From the NCBI GenBank assembly GCA_946965045.2, contig OX337242.1, forward strand, positions 2,542,001-2,606,000: 64,000 nt of DNA, written 5' to 3'. The DNA comes from Epithemia pelagica (taxonomy: Eukaryota; Bacillariophyta; Bacillariophyceae; Surirellales; Surirellaceae). Numbering within the stretch: the stretch's first letter is position 1; each line of letters starts with the position of its first letter. A program made the translations under genes and the position numbers. This document shows, piece after piece, positions 54,565 to 64,000 of this stretch. Below the pieces are notes generated by a model. That model saw only the letters and a program-made list of their open reading frames with translations. It was not told where the DNA came from and ran no database searches.

Positions 54565-55367
54565 GGTGATGGTTTGGTTGTTGCCCTTTGTGGTATCCGA
54601 GATTCTGGATCCAAGCACCTCCGTGTGACAAGACGCCACAACTACTTATTCATCGACACGCGAGCTGTGTCCTCATTGGTGATTGGCGATGGCGGTCGTT
54701 GCTTAGGTATCACAAATCACAACATGGTGGATTTGGAAGTTGGAAGCCACATGCATGGAAGGAAGGAATGTATGGGAAAAACCTGTGAGACCACCCTCTT
54801 CAACTAGCACACACTATGTTGAATTGACCTAACGACAAGAGGCAACGAAACTGGGAACCGGCGAAAGGAAGGAAGAACGTCCATGGTGGTTGTGTTTCTC
54901 GTTGCTGGCATGTAACCTTATTCATCGCCACCGCCCCTGGGCACGCGCGATGCTGTTCCGGCATTAAAAGTCGCTTATAAGTCGCTTATAATGACTCGAT
55001 TATTCACCGCTTCTGCGACCTCTAATTAGTGCGACCATTTTTTCATTCCTGAGCACGACTCATCAACCTCTATGGAGGTAGCCCAATAAACGCTAGAGCT
55101 ATTACTCCTCCTTACACAAAGTTTCTTTCTGGTCCTGCCTTTTCCCTCTTTTGTATCGCAGTGGAAGTTCGCAACTTGTGTTCTCCAACTTCCTCCTGTT
55201 GTCTCCCTACAAAAGGTAACTAGTTTTCACATAACATGGAACTACTTTGGTATAATTAATGAAGTTTCCTAACTACGGAATCGAATTGAAAGCGCAGCAT
55301 GGAGAGAATCAATCGGACATGCAGATTTTGATCATTGTGCTGACCATGGTGTGGATCATCTTGTCAT
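54565..55367. other. Intergenic, 800 bp
   Basis: No gene seen. A small tandem (TCGCTTATAAG twice) lies near 54970-54990. Open frames on plus are not convincing. Confidence 0.4.
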
Positions 55368-56350
55368 TTAGAAAGGAAGAGCCAATCCGGAGACAAAGAA
55401 GGCCGTTCCGACACCAAAGGCAGCGCTCAAGACAAAGGAAAGATCGGGCATGGTCGCATATCCAGCCGACAAGGTCTCAGCGTCGCTAAAGGCAGACTCA
55501 AACTCGGCATGGGTGAAGCACGCATTGGGTCCACTCTGTTCGACAATCTTCTGGGCCAAGTCCGCACCAACAACCTCGCTACCCGCGTAGAACTCGTTGA
55601 GCAAGGTGATTACATTGTCCGGAGTGACACAAGTTTCACCATTGGCAGAAGTAGTGGGAGCAGTGCACTCGACAACGTCCTCGAAAAGGAACTCACCGGC
55701 TTCACGAGGAAGCTGCATGCCTTCGATTTCGAGCATATCAATCTTGCCGTCTCCATTCGCATCAATGGCCATCAAAGTGTCTTCGACCAAAAGTTCAATG
55801 TCTACTTGAGTGGTATCATCTTCTTCATCGACCACCAAACCGGACAACAAAGACACGTAAAGGGAACGAAGGGTGTCAACCGAGATATCGGTCTGATCTT
55901 CCATGTTCTTCATAATTTCTTCCAGGTCTTGTTGAGAAGCAGCCGATTGCGTGGCATCGGCGGCAGCATCTTCGGCAGCTCCCTTGGATTCAAAAAGTTG
56001 GCACTGGCCCTGTCCGTTGGCGGCCAAATCACGGTTTCCTGTGTTTCTCTTCTGTTTCCTTGCTGCTTTGTTTTTGGTTCCTGATTTCTACCACCCAGTC
56101 TCTTTTTTCACAAGTTTGTACGTGGTCCTTCCCATAAATTTCTTCATCCACTTAAAGGCCGTATGGTTCTTCGTCATGCGGAACCAAGACATGAGAAAAA
56201 TCAGCAGCATCATCAAAGCCGAATCATAGGGCCAGTTGCCGTGTTTACCACTACCGCTTTGATCAACACCGGATTGTTCCAAGGCGTGGGTGCGGCAACC
56301 TGAGTTGCGGCAACCTCGAAAGCAACGGGAGCAGCGACAGGAGCGGCCAT
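55368..56350 (-). CDS. EF-hand membrane protein, paralog D, 5' end disrupted
   Basis: The EF-hand part (to 55368) is intact: SVDTLRSLYVSLLSGLV, loop DANGDGKIDMLE, MQLPREAGEFLFEDVVEC, GETCVTPDNVITLLNEFYAG, and a hydrophobic tail ending LALPF. Upstream, in the same frame, a transmembrane segment (ALMMLLIFLMSWF) is separated from it by TAG at 56088-56090. A 60-nt GTGAAA...ACAG segment spanning the TAG could be an intron that keeps phase, though it lacks a pyrimidine tract. An ATG at 56350 (MAAPVAAPVAFE) is one frame away from the TM segment. The gene abuts the Copia-3 LTR, which may have removed its original 5' end. Confidence 0.55.
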
Positions 56351-56367
56351 GATAAGAATACGACGGT

Positions 56368-57262
56368 GGGCGGAGGAGGTGCTTCGAATTGCCTAACTGG
56401 TCCAATTGTGAGACCATGAGGAGAAATTTCTCGACCTCATCCATCCATCACGCATCCAGCGATCGATCCAACTGTTAGAATTCTCACCGTCTATGGTGGT
56501 TAGATTCTACATCTCATCGATTCCCCATGTCACATAGCCCCGTGCTATCGCATCATGCCACCTAGCTTCGAGCTATGTTCCCTAGCTTTGCGCTATATCG
56601 ACCTATATTTCTTCGCAAATCATGAAAAGTGAGAATAGATTGACAAACTCACTCTCAAGACTAAACTGGGTCGTGCGGTATTACAACGGACGCAAATTTG
56701 GCCGTTGCTTGGACATTATACTAGTGCCCTAAGCGTACGCGCCCGAAATCATCGAGCGCGCCCAAGCGACATCCGAGCGCCGTCGGCATCTATCCGACCC
56801 AACGGTCTAAGTATCCCAAGCACGACACACGATCACGCGAGACCATATTTCCATTCCCACAATCTCCAAATTGTCAACAAGCTGCGCGCCATGAAAACAA
56901 CGATGCCAATCCAAAGCAAGAGCTGTTGACCCTGTATATGTTATCCGTCCACATATACATGTCATATACATCACATGAATCAACTCCAACTATTCCAAAC
57001 CTGTTGCCGCCAAGAACCTATGACACACGACCCTTGGCAGGACCGAACATTTCACGTAGACCTATCGTAGTAATCAACACACAATCTAACAATATCACCA
57101 TTTATCACATCCTCTTTTGTGTCCCGACTATCCTGTTGATAGACTACGACTTGCTTTCCTCTATACCCGTGGAGAGGTTTGTATCGGTTGGTGACTACCT
57201 GATTGTCTGCTCGACCGAGCATCAACGCCACTGCAATTCCAAGAGAATTGTAATAGATTAAC
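56368..57262 (+). repeat. Copia-3 left LTR (end inferred)
   Basis: 56368-56820 is repeated at 63549-64000, where the window ends. The right boundary at 57262 is only inferred from a CA end and a possible primer site. Contains no gene; short frames here are chance. Confidence 0.55.
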
Positions 57263-57291
57263 AGTCTCAGAGCTTATTTCCTTGTGGTTTC

Positions 57292-58083
57292 ATGGATACT
57301 AACAAGCTTATCACTCCTGTACGACAGATTTATCGAGCCAACCTGCATTCCGGGCAGCCCGATACCCTGGTGCAGCAGGAACTGGTGCCGACGCCGAAGG
57401 CAGCCAACACATCGGTCAACATCTCCGTCGACAGTTCCAACAGCAACCCATTCGAGACTCCAACCCAGCCTCACGCTCCGATCCCTGCGCCGTTGCTTCA
57501 GCCCCCGAGTCCGCCTCGTCGGCTCGTCCCTTCTCGATCCCGTCATACCACCCGGTTGATTGCTGATCATGTCAAGTACTTCCGTCAACCAACTTGTTCG
57601 ACCTTCGATCCCGAGATCATCCGTGGGGAGACCCAGATCGAACGCCAGTTCCAATCGGTGACCCACATCGTCGACCAAGAAGACATTGAACGTCTGAACG
57701 ACCAACTTCATCGCTCTCCGAGGCGTCGCCTCATCTTGGCCGCCCTCTAGGGCAACCCCTAGGGCAACCCCATCCGTACTGTCCACCTCCGCTTCCTAAC
57801 CTTCGAGCGCCCAACTGGATACTACAATACCATCTACGTCGTGAACGCGACGACTTGCCCTCTGCCTCCTAACGTTGTACGCCTAGATAACTACGTTGCC
57901 TACATCCACGAGGTCCATACCATCGAGGACCATCGTGCAACTATCTTCCCTTTGCGTGCCGAGGCCGAGAACCACTTGGCTGAAGGTGATACCCCTTCTT
58001 CTGTTGCTTGTGCTGCCCCATCTGAGCCTGGAAACGACTCTGATTATTCGGAAGAAAGTGGAGATTTGGAAACCCAAGCTTAA
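57292..58083 (+). other. Copia-3 extra ORF before gag, split by two UAG
   Basis: From ATG 57292 a single frame of 263 codons runs to TAA 58081-58083, interrupted only by TAG at 57748-57750 and 57760-57762, which sit in a 12-bp tandem duplication (TAGGGCAACCCC twice). The first part is Pro/Ser-rich then Arg-rich (RSPRRRLILAAL). The second has ERPTGYYNTIY and an acidic end (DYSEESGDLETQ). No family recognised. Extra ORFs before gag are rare in Copia elements. Either a suppressed or decayed ORF, or a 5' gag relic. Confidence 0.45.
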
Positions 58084-58403
58084 TTACTCATAGTTAACTC
58101 CCGTCCTCTCAAAACCTTTCCAAGACTTATACTCAACGCACATCCGGGTACCCTTGGTCGCACAACACGCCACACATTCCCGTCAAATCGCGAAAATTCG
58201 GCAAAAATTTGTTGAAACTCGGCGAAAATTTGTCGGAATCAACGGAAATTTCCAGGAGTCGCACATCACAACACTCATCCGGGTATCACATACGTGGTAC
58301 ATACGTGGCACACGTGGTACATCCGGGTTCACATCACATCACACATTAAATAAACCACATCCCACCGCACATTAAATAAACATCGAACCAACCAAATAAC
58401 ACC

Positions 58404-60131
58404 ATGGATCCTCAATCACCCAAGACACCTACGACTCCTAAGGGAGAAGATTATCAAGACAATGTCTCGAACACAGACCTATTCGACCACATCATATTTA
58501 CTGTCTGCCAATTCTTTACCAAGGAAAGGGCCGACTACTTAATGAAGTGGATGAAATACCATGGTTTTGAGAACATTACCCATGTTATCTCGTATATGCA
58601 AACTAATACCGAGGAATCCATGAACGAACTGACAAAATACAAGGTCAACAAACAGACACATGATCTACAAGGCCCCACAAGACAGCAGATCAAGCTCTTG
58701 GCTTATTGGGCCATATACAAGACCAATGAAATTCAAGACGAGCTATCCAATAGCGACTGGATGAACCTAACGAGGAAAGAGTTCAACACTTGGAGGATCA
58801 ATACAGATTTCTCTAAGGGACCACCTAGCCAAGTTCCGGTCTCGCCAATGAAGTCACCGTCATCTGCGAAATCTGTCAGCACAGTTACTGCCGCATCCCA
58901 ATCTCAACAAGACCGTACGGCATTCAGAAAGGGAACTAAGCGCGACGCGACTGCGTACGAGGTATTCAAGGATGAACGACACTACGATTCATTCTGGCGT
59001 GTATTCAAGACTACAGCTAAGGCCCAAGGCCTATCCAACGTTCTGAATTTCAAATACACACCACCCCAAGATGATGAGTATGCCGAAGAACGTTTTCAAG
59101 AGCAACAAGTATTTCTTTACTCCGTTCTTGTCCGTATCATTCAAACTGACCAAGGTCGAGCCTATGTACGTGAACATGAACATGATGAAGATGCGCGTGC
59201 CGTATTGCAAAAGCTACATTCCTTGCATACCGAATCTGATCTTGCCAAACGAGAAGTCCTACGTTTGACCAACTACATTTCCAACCTACGTCTTGACGAC
59301 ACATGGCGCGGAACAACACGTCAATTTCTTCTACACTTTCAAGAGCAGTTACGTTTGCTAGACAATCTAGTGACACTGTCTGATCGCATCCCTGATCATA
59401 CCAGGATGACCTTCCTCATGCAAGCTGTAGAAAAGGTACCTGATCTCCGCCGAGTCAAGATCTTGGATAATGTGGTGAACACCAAATCCGGTGCAAAATC
59501 CCTTTGCTATCAATCATACTTCCGTCTTCTTCTAGACGCAGCTTATGACCACGATCAAGCAACCCAGTCATCTGTTCATAGTCGCCGTCGACATGTCAAA
59601 CAACATGAATCCCTATATGGCAAAGATACAGATGCTGACATAACCTCACAAGATGATATGGAGTATCATGTCCACAACACCAAAGTGACATCTGAATCTC
59701 CATCCTCTTCGTCCATGGTTAGTCTACCGCGTGACCTCTGGTTTAAACTTTCTGAAGAAGATCGCAAGTTGATCATTGAGTACAACAAGATGATTCAAGC
59801 ACCTTCATCAACAACGCCAAGGAAAGTGCAAACACATGCCCTTGACATTGATCCGGAACCTGATCCTGACCCCAATCAAGTTACATCTGAAGACGACTCA
59901 CCTGGCGTAGCCTCTGAGCATTCAGATGATTCAGATCCGGTTACACAATTTATCAACCAAGTCATGACGACTGATATCAATCATCCGGCAACTGACCTGA
60001 CTAGTGTTTTTTCTAACGCCAAGTCTAAGACGAGCAAAAAGGTTACTTTAAAGCCAACATGCATAAACAAGCAGGACATGCTCCGCGCTACTTGTTTTCC
60101 AGGAAATCTACCTTACCAGGCAATCAATTGA
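58404..60131 (+). CDS. gag: Copia-3 Gag, 575 aa
   Basis: ATG 58404 (MDPQSPKTPTTPKG). The N-terminal ~130 residues resemble a small helical domain; a Ser/Thr-rich linker follows (~145-170), then the capsid-like helical core (~190-400). The C-terminal region is acidic (DIDPEPDPDP) then Lys-rich. No CCHC motif. The end overlaps pol by 73 nt in the -1 frame. Confidence 0.8.
   Translation: MDPQSPKTPTTPKGEDYQDNVSNTDLFDHIIFTVCQFFTKERADYLMKWMKYHGFENITHVISYMQTNTEESMNELTKYKVNKQTHDLQGPTRQQIKLLAYWAIYKTNEIQDELSNSDWMNLTRKEFNTWRINTDFSKGPPSQVPVSPMKSPSSAKSVSTVTAASQSQQDRTAFRKGTKRDATAYEVFKDERHYDSFWRVFKTTAKAQGLSNVLNFKYTPPQDDEYAEERFQEQQVFLYSVLVRIIQTDQGRAYVREHEHDEDARAVLQKLHSLHTESDLAKREVLRLTNYISNLRLDDTWRGTTRQFLLHFQEQLRLLDNLVTLSDRIPDHTRMTFLMQAVEKVPDLRRVKILDNVVNTKSGAKSLCYQSYFRLLLDAAYDHDQATQSSVHSRRRHVKQHESLYGKDTDADITSQDDMEYHVHNTKVTSESPSSSSMVSLPRDLWFKLSEEDRKLIIEYNKMIQAPSSTTPRKVQTHALDIDPEPDPDPNQVTSEDDSPGVASEHSDDSDPVTQFINQVMTTDINHPATDLTSVFSNAKSKTSKKVTLKPTCINKQDMLRATCFPGNLPYQAIN
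60047..60053 (+). promoter_or_regulatory. Candidate -1 frameshift heptamer U-UUA-AAG
   Basis: TTTAAAG fits X-XXY-YYZ with exact phase relative to the gag frame (ACT-TTA-AAG). A slip back by one base continues directly into pol (GCC-AAC-ATG). The -1 frame is open only from about 60026, so the site is inside the usable window. A short possible stem (ACAAG 60067-60071 with CTTGT 60091-60095) follows 13 nt later. Function untested. Confidence 0.55.
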
Positions 60132-62182
60132 TTGACCATGGTGCTAATGGAGGACTTGCTGGTTCTGACATGCGCATCCTTTCTAAGACTGGCCGTCATA
60201 TCACTATTGTGGGTATTGATAACCATGAACTAACTGGACTTCCTGTTGTCACATGTGCCGCAAAGTTTGAGACCAATGATGGACCTATTGTCGGCATCTT
60301 CAATGAATATGCTTATTATGGAAAGGGCTTATCTATCCATGCTTCTGGTCAATTCGAGCATTTCGGACTTGCTGTTGATGAACGATCTGCTAAAGTTGAT
60401 GGTAAACAACGCATCACTACACTTGATGGTCGTGCTATCCCCCTTCACATCAAGGATGGGTTAGCCTACATCCACTCCTTGGGTATCCCCAGCGACGATG
60501 ACATGAATACCTTACCTCAGATCATCTTCACGTCACCCGACACATGGGATCCTAGTGTTCTGGACCATTCGCATTCTCCCACACCCTCCGACAATGATCC
60601 TAATTGGAAACACGTCAAGACTGATGGTAGTATGTCGAATCATCCGTATGACAACTATGGGAAGTACACCGATCGTGTTGTTTGCAACCTCAATCTCCTT
60701 TTGGATCTCCCCTACGATCATGGACCTGACGACGCACCCTTCTTTTCTATCTATGCTGACGCAGAAGGTAATGATCCTACACTTCATGCCTCTGTCCACC
60801 GTCGTTACCAGGAAGCGTATGACTGGAAGAAGTTCCGTCCATTCTTTGGTTGGCAATCTGAAGACATTATTGCCGATACGTTCAAGCACACTACACGTAA
60901 TGGTAGCATTACTTTTGACCACGACAACCTCAAGAAACATTTCAAGGCTCGCAATCCGGTCCTTAATATACCTCGACGTCATGAACCCGTTGCTACTGAC
61001 TCGGTTTTCTCCGACACCCCTACTGTTGATCATGGTGGTAAAGTCGCACAAATCTTTGTTGGTCGTGATACTCTGGTTACTGATATCTATGGGATCAAGT
61101 CGACCAAACAGTTTGTCGATATTCTTCAGGACAACATCCAGTTTTGTGGTGCCATGGAGACTCTTATCAGTGATGGTGGTTCATCTCTCATCTCTCAAAA
61201 GGTCAAAGACATTCTTCGCACTTTGCTTATTGGGGAGTATCGATCCGAACCTTATCATCAACACCAGAATAAGGCTGAAAACCGTTACCAGACCGTCAAA
61301 CGTATGACCAACGCTCTCATGAATGCCACTGGTTGCCCTGCCCACACCTGGCTTCTTTGTCTTGAGTATGTCTGTGACTTATTGAACCATACATCGTCAC
61401 CCACCCATTCCGGTCGCACTCCTCTTGAGGCTCTTTCCGGACGCCCACCCGATATTACTCATCTATTGTTCTTTCCTTTCTGGGATGAGGTTTACTACCA
61501 TGTCGACCCCGCTGAACCAAACTCTGGTTCATATCCATCTTCTTCTGATGAGAAATTTGGCCACTGGGTTGGTTTCGCTCACAACGTTGGTGATTCTTTT
61601 ACTTGGAAGATTCTCACCCAGGATAACCAGATCATCTACCGTTCTGCCGTTCGCCGTGTTGCATCCACTACACCTAACCTACGTGTGGATCGACCTTCAG
61701 GGGAGGATTCGTCTGAGAAGGATGACAATGATAAGCAAGCTGACACTGTCTTCATTCGCAGTGATAGTGAAGATCCATCCAAACCAGTGCCCACGATCGA
61801 TTTTGACGACATGATAGGACGCACATTCCTATGCGACACAGAAGAAAATGGGGAGCGACATCGTGCACGTGTCATCAAACGAGTCATTGACCTTAATGAA
61901 GAAGCAACGAAACAGGAAGAACGTGTCAAGTACATCTACCGAAAGACGAATTCTGATGTTGATGAGATGATATCCTATAATCAACTCATGGAATATATTG
62001 AACGAGATAACCAAGCTCAAACAAGCAAACGTCTCATTCGAGCAGCCAACAGTCAAGGATTAAACAAGTTCACCATTCCGTCAAGTATAAGTTTGGATTT
62101 CAAGTACCACGCAATTATGAGGAAGCTGTTGCTCTTGACAAACAACATGGCAACACAAAGTGGCAGAATGCAACAGAATTAG
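60059..62182 (+). CDS. pol: Copia-3 protease-integrase block
   Basis: The meaningful part starts at the frameshift near 60053. The protease site reads LIDHGANGGLAG, an Asp-His-Gly variant of DSGANGG. The integrase has Asp in SDTPTVDHGG or nearby, Asp in ISDGGSS and Glu in NKAENRYQ, 34 residues after the preceding Asp, as in Copia-1 and Copia-2. The correct continuation leaves this frame near 62085; the last ~30 codons to 62182 are out of frame. Confidence 0.75.
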   Translation: MHKQAGHAPRYLFSRKSTLPGNQLIDHGANGGLAGSDMRILSKTGRHITIVGIDNHELTGLPVVTCAAKFETNDGPIVGIFNEYAYYGKGLSIHASGQFEHFGLAVDERSAKVDGKQRITTLDGRAIPLHIKDGLAYIHSLGIPSDDDMNTLPQIIFTSPDTWDPSVLDHSHSPTPSDNDPNWKHVKTDGSMSNHPYDNYGKYTDRVVCNLNLLLDLPYDHGPDDAPFFSIYADAEGNDPTLHASVHRRYQEAYDWKKFRPFFGWQSEDIIADTFKHTTRNGSITFDHDNLKKHFKARNPVLNIPRRHEPVATDSVFSDTPTVDHGGKVAQIFVGRDTLVTDIYGIKSTKQFVDILQDNIQFCGAMETLISDGGSSLISQKVKDILRTLLIGEYRSEPYHQHQNKAENRYQTVKRMTNALMNATGCPAHTWLLCLEYVCDLLNHTSSPTHSGRTPLEALSGRPPDITHLLFFPFWDEVYYHVDPAEPNSGSYPSSSDEKFGHWVGFAHNVGDSFTWKILTQDNQIIYRSAVRRVASTTPNLRVDRPSGEDSSEKDDNDKQADTVFIRSDSEDPSKPVPTIDFDDMIGRTFLCDTEENGERHRARVIKRVIDLNEEATKQEERVKYIYRKTNSDVDEMISYNQLMEYIERDNQAQTSKRLIRAANSQGLNKFTIPSSISLDFKYHAIMRKLLLLTNNMATQSGRMQQN

Positions 62183-62184
62183 AA

Positions 62185-63504
62185 TTGTCACAGATCCAGT
62201 CCTACAAGACATTCAAGGATTTTGGGAAAGCCATCTTCATAAAAGGGAAAGTATCCAATGCACCTGAAGGGTATCATAAGATACGTGTACATCTTGTCTT
62301 TGACGTAAAACATGATGGACAACATAAAGCAAGACTTGTCGCAGATGGACATCTCACAAAAGAACCTGTTGAGACAATCTATTCAGGTGTTGTTTCCATT
62401 CGCAACATCCGCATTGCCTTATTCCTGGGTACTTTGAATGACTTGGAAATATGGGGAGCAGATATTGGAAACGCATATCTGGAAGCCTTGACAGGGGAGA
62501 AAATCTTCACTGTCGCAGGACCTGAATTCAAGGAATGAGAAGGTCACATCCTGATTATATACAAGGCACTTTATGGATTGAAGTCATCAGGCGCACGCTG
62601 GCATGATGTCTTATTTGATGTTTTGACAGACATGGGATTTTCACCAAGCAAAGCAGATCCGGATATCTGGATGAGGAAAGCACCTGGAGAAGACTGTTAC
62701 GAATACATTGCCGTATACGTTGATGACTTAGCCATTATTTCTACTGATCCTGGGAATATCTGCAAGATCCTGAAGGAGAAATACAACTTCAAACTCAAAG
62801 GAGATGGACCTATTGATTTCCACTTGGGATGTTGTTACACCAAGGATTCTGATGGAACACTAGTATCAGATCCAAGACGCTACATTGGTAAGATGATGGA
62901 CACTTTCGAACAAATCTTCAAGGAGAAACCCAAGAAAGCCAAAACACCTCTTATTGGTGGAGACCATCCTGAATTGGATGATTCTGAGCTCCTTGATGAA
63001 GAAGGTACTAGTCATTTCCAAACTCTGATTAGACAACTCCAATGGGTGATCACTATTGGTTGTTTCGACGTCTTCACCGCTACAATGACGCTGTCACGCT
63101 TTCGTGCTGCTCGGAGGAAAGGACATCTTGATAGAGCCAAGCGTATCTATGGATACCTTACACATCTCCCAGAAGGCGCAATCAGATTTAGGATTGGAGA
63201 GCCTGATTATTCAAGTCTTCCTACCCAAGAATTTGATTGGACTTGCACTGTCTATTCGAATGCAAGTGAACGTATTCCTGAAGACTGCCCAACACCTCTT
63301 GGTCGCTATGTTACCACAACTCATTATGTTGACGCCAATGTCATGCATGACATAGTCACTGGTAAATCCGTAACTGCTGTTCCACATTTGTTGAACGGAA
63401 CACCTATTGACTGGTACAGCAAGAGACAGAGCACGGTGGAAACTGCTACCTATGGATCCGAGTTTGTGGCTACAAGGACAGCAATAGATCAGATAACAGA
63501 ATAA
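62185..63504 (+). pseudogene. pol: Copia-3 reverse transcriptase-RNase H, with TGA and 3' truncation
   Basis: Homology starts upstream at about 62088 (KYKFGFQVPRNYEEAVALD). RT blocks: KARLVADGHLT, WGADIGNAYLEA, then TGA at 62536-62538 where related elements have a charged residue, then KALYGLKSSGARW and catalytic VYVDDLAII. RNase H starts TTHYVDANVMHD and has WYSKRQSTVETATYGSEFVA, then TAA 63502-63504. After that the frame reads RYLGVPIRE and meets the LTR, so the C-terminal third of RNase H is deleted. Confidence 0.75.
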
Positions 63505-63548
63505 CGACATTCTCTCCGCTACCTTGGAGTACCTATCCGAGAGCGAAG

Positions 63549-64000
63549 GGGCGGAGGAGGTGCTTCGCATTGCCTAACTGGTCCAATTGTGAGACCATGA
63601 GGAGAAATTTCTCGACCTCATCCATCCATCACGCATCCAGCGATCGATCCAACTGTTAGAATTCTCACCGTCTATGGTGGTTAGATTCTACATCTCATCG
63701 ATTCCCCATGTCACATAGCCCTGTGCTATCGCATCATGCCACCTAGCTTCGAGCTATGTTCCCTAGCTTTGCGCTATATCGACCTATATTTCTTCGCAAA
63801 TCATGAAAAGTGAGAATAGATTGACAAACTCACTCTCAAGACTAAACTGGGTCGTGCGTATTACAACGGACGCAAATTTGGCCGTTGCTCGGACATTATA
63901 CTAGCGCCCTAAGCGTACGCGCCCGAAATCATCGAGCGCGCCCAAGCGACATCCGAGCGCCGTCGGCATCTATCCGACCCAACGGTCTAAGTATCCCAAG
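63549..64000 (+). repeat. Copia-3 right LTR, partial
   Basis: Matches 56368-56820 with about five substitutions and one missing G. The window ends within it. Confidence 0.8.

Larger units (their letters stand above)
56368..64000 (+). mobile_element. Copia-3 retrotransposon, damaged, runs off the window
   Basis: Direct repeats at 56368-56820 and 63549-64000 differ by about five substitutions and one indel in ~452 bp. Between them: an extra ORF, gag, protease-integrase and RT-RNase H, all on plus. Lesions: a shift near 62085, TGA at 62536-62538, TAA at 63502-63504, and a deletion that removes the RNase H end and possibly the start of the right LTR. The left LTR must extend beyond 56820; I suggest an end near 57262 (ATAGATTAACA, followed by GTCTCAGAGC, a weak primer-site match). 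Confidence 0.85.

Noticed and set aside
56444-56705. EF-hand paralog D starting inside the LTR (frame from 56444)
   Set aside because: The frame through the LTR is Cys/Arg-rich without family similarity; probably a chance extension, although an LTR-driven transcript remains possible.

Overview
The window looks like nuclear DNA of a diatom, probably a repeat-rich pennate species; this is an inference. The support is compact genes with short GT-AG introns (77-123 bp, one of 340 bp), three Copia retrotransposons whose gag and protease styles resemble the diatom CoDi type, a lipoxygenase-like gene, PPR genes, a CHRD-domain secreted protein and Thr/Pro-rich secreted proteins. I saw no rRNA, tRNA or CRISPR array.

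Layout. 1-4 kb: a small unknown gene and a broken hAT-like transposase with a BED zinc finger. 4.0-10.3 kb: Copia-1, nearly intact, with identical 113-bp LTRs and three reading blocks separated by UGA codons, nested in TACTT-rich DNA. 11-15 kb: a Ser-rich protein and a CHRD protein, both on minus. 15.6-18.8 kb: a multi-spanning membrane domain joined to a lipoxygenase-like domain, with three frame lesions. 19.2-26.0 kb: two members of an EF-hand membrane protein family, one carrying about 88 GPSGS pentapeptides, with a glycosyltransferase between them. 26-31.9 kb: a mosaic of repeats, including 86-bp inverted arms and a 10-bp minisatellite. 31.96-38.59 kb: Copia-2 on minus, with 1 difference between its 233-bp LTRs but a damaged interior; a 612-bp DNA element with 13-bp TIRs sits in its gag. 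It interrupts an older dispersed repeat that also occurs at 20-21 kb. 39-49 kb: a mucin-like secreted protein, PPR gene pieces, an antisense AP-3 delta fragment, a copine and an ankyrin protein. 49.7-52.9 kb: a three-exon RecQ helicase. 53.6-56.4 kb: two more EF-hand paralogs. 56.4-64.0 kb: Copia-3, damaged, with a candidate -1 frameshift site between gag and pol and an extra ORF before gag. It runs off the window end.

How the parts relate. Host genes stand as islands between nested mobile elements. The three Copia elements each link gag to pol differently: in-frame UGA (Copia-1), an ATGA-type overlap (Copia-2) and a UUUAAAG -1 site (Copia-3). The four EF-hand genes share one architecture: a hydrophobic segment or leader, a disordered or basic linker, an EF-hand domain and a hydrophobic C-terminal tail. 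They look like a locally expanded cell-surface family. The most unusual items are the membrane-lipoxygenase fusion, the recoding candidates, the element nested in gag and the pentapeptide EF-hand protein.
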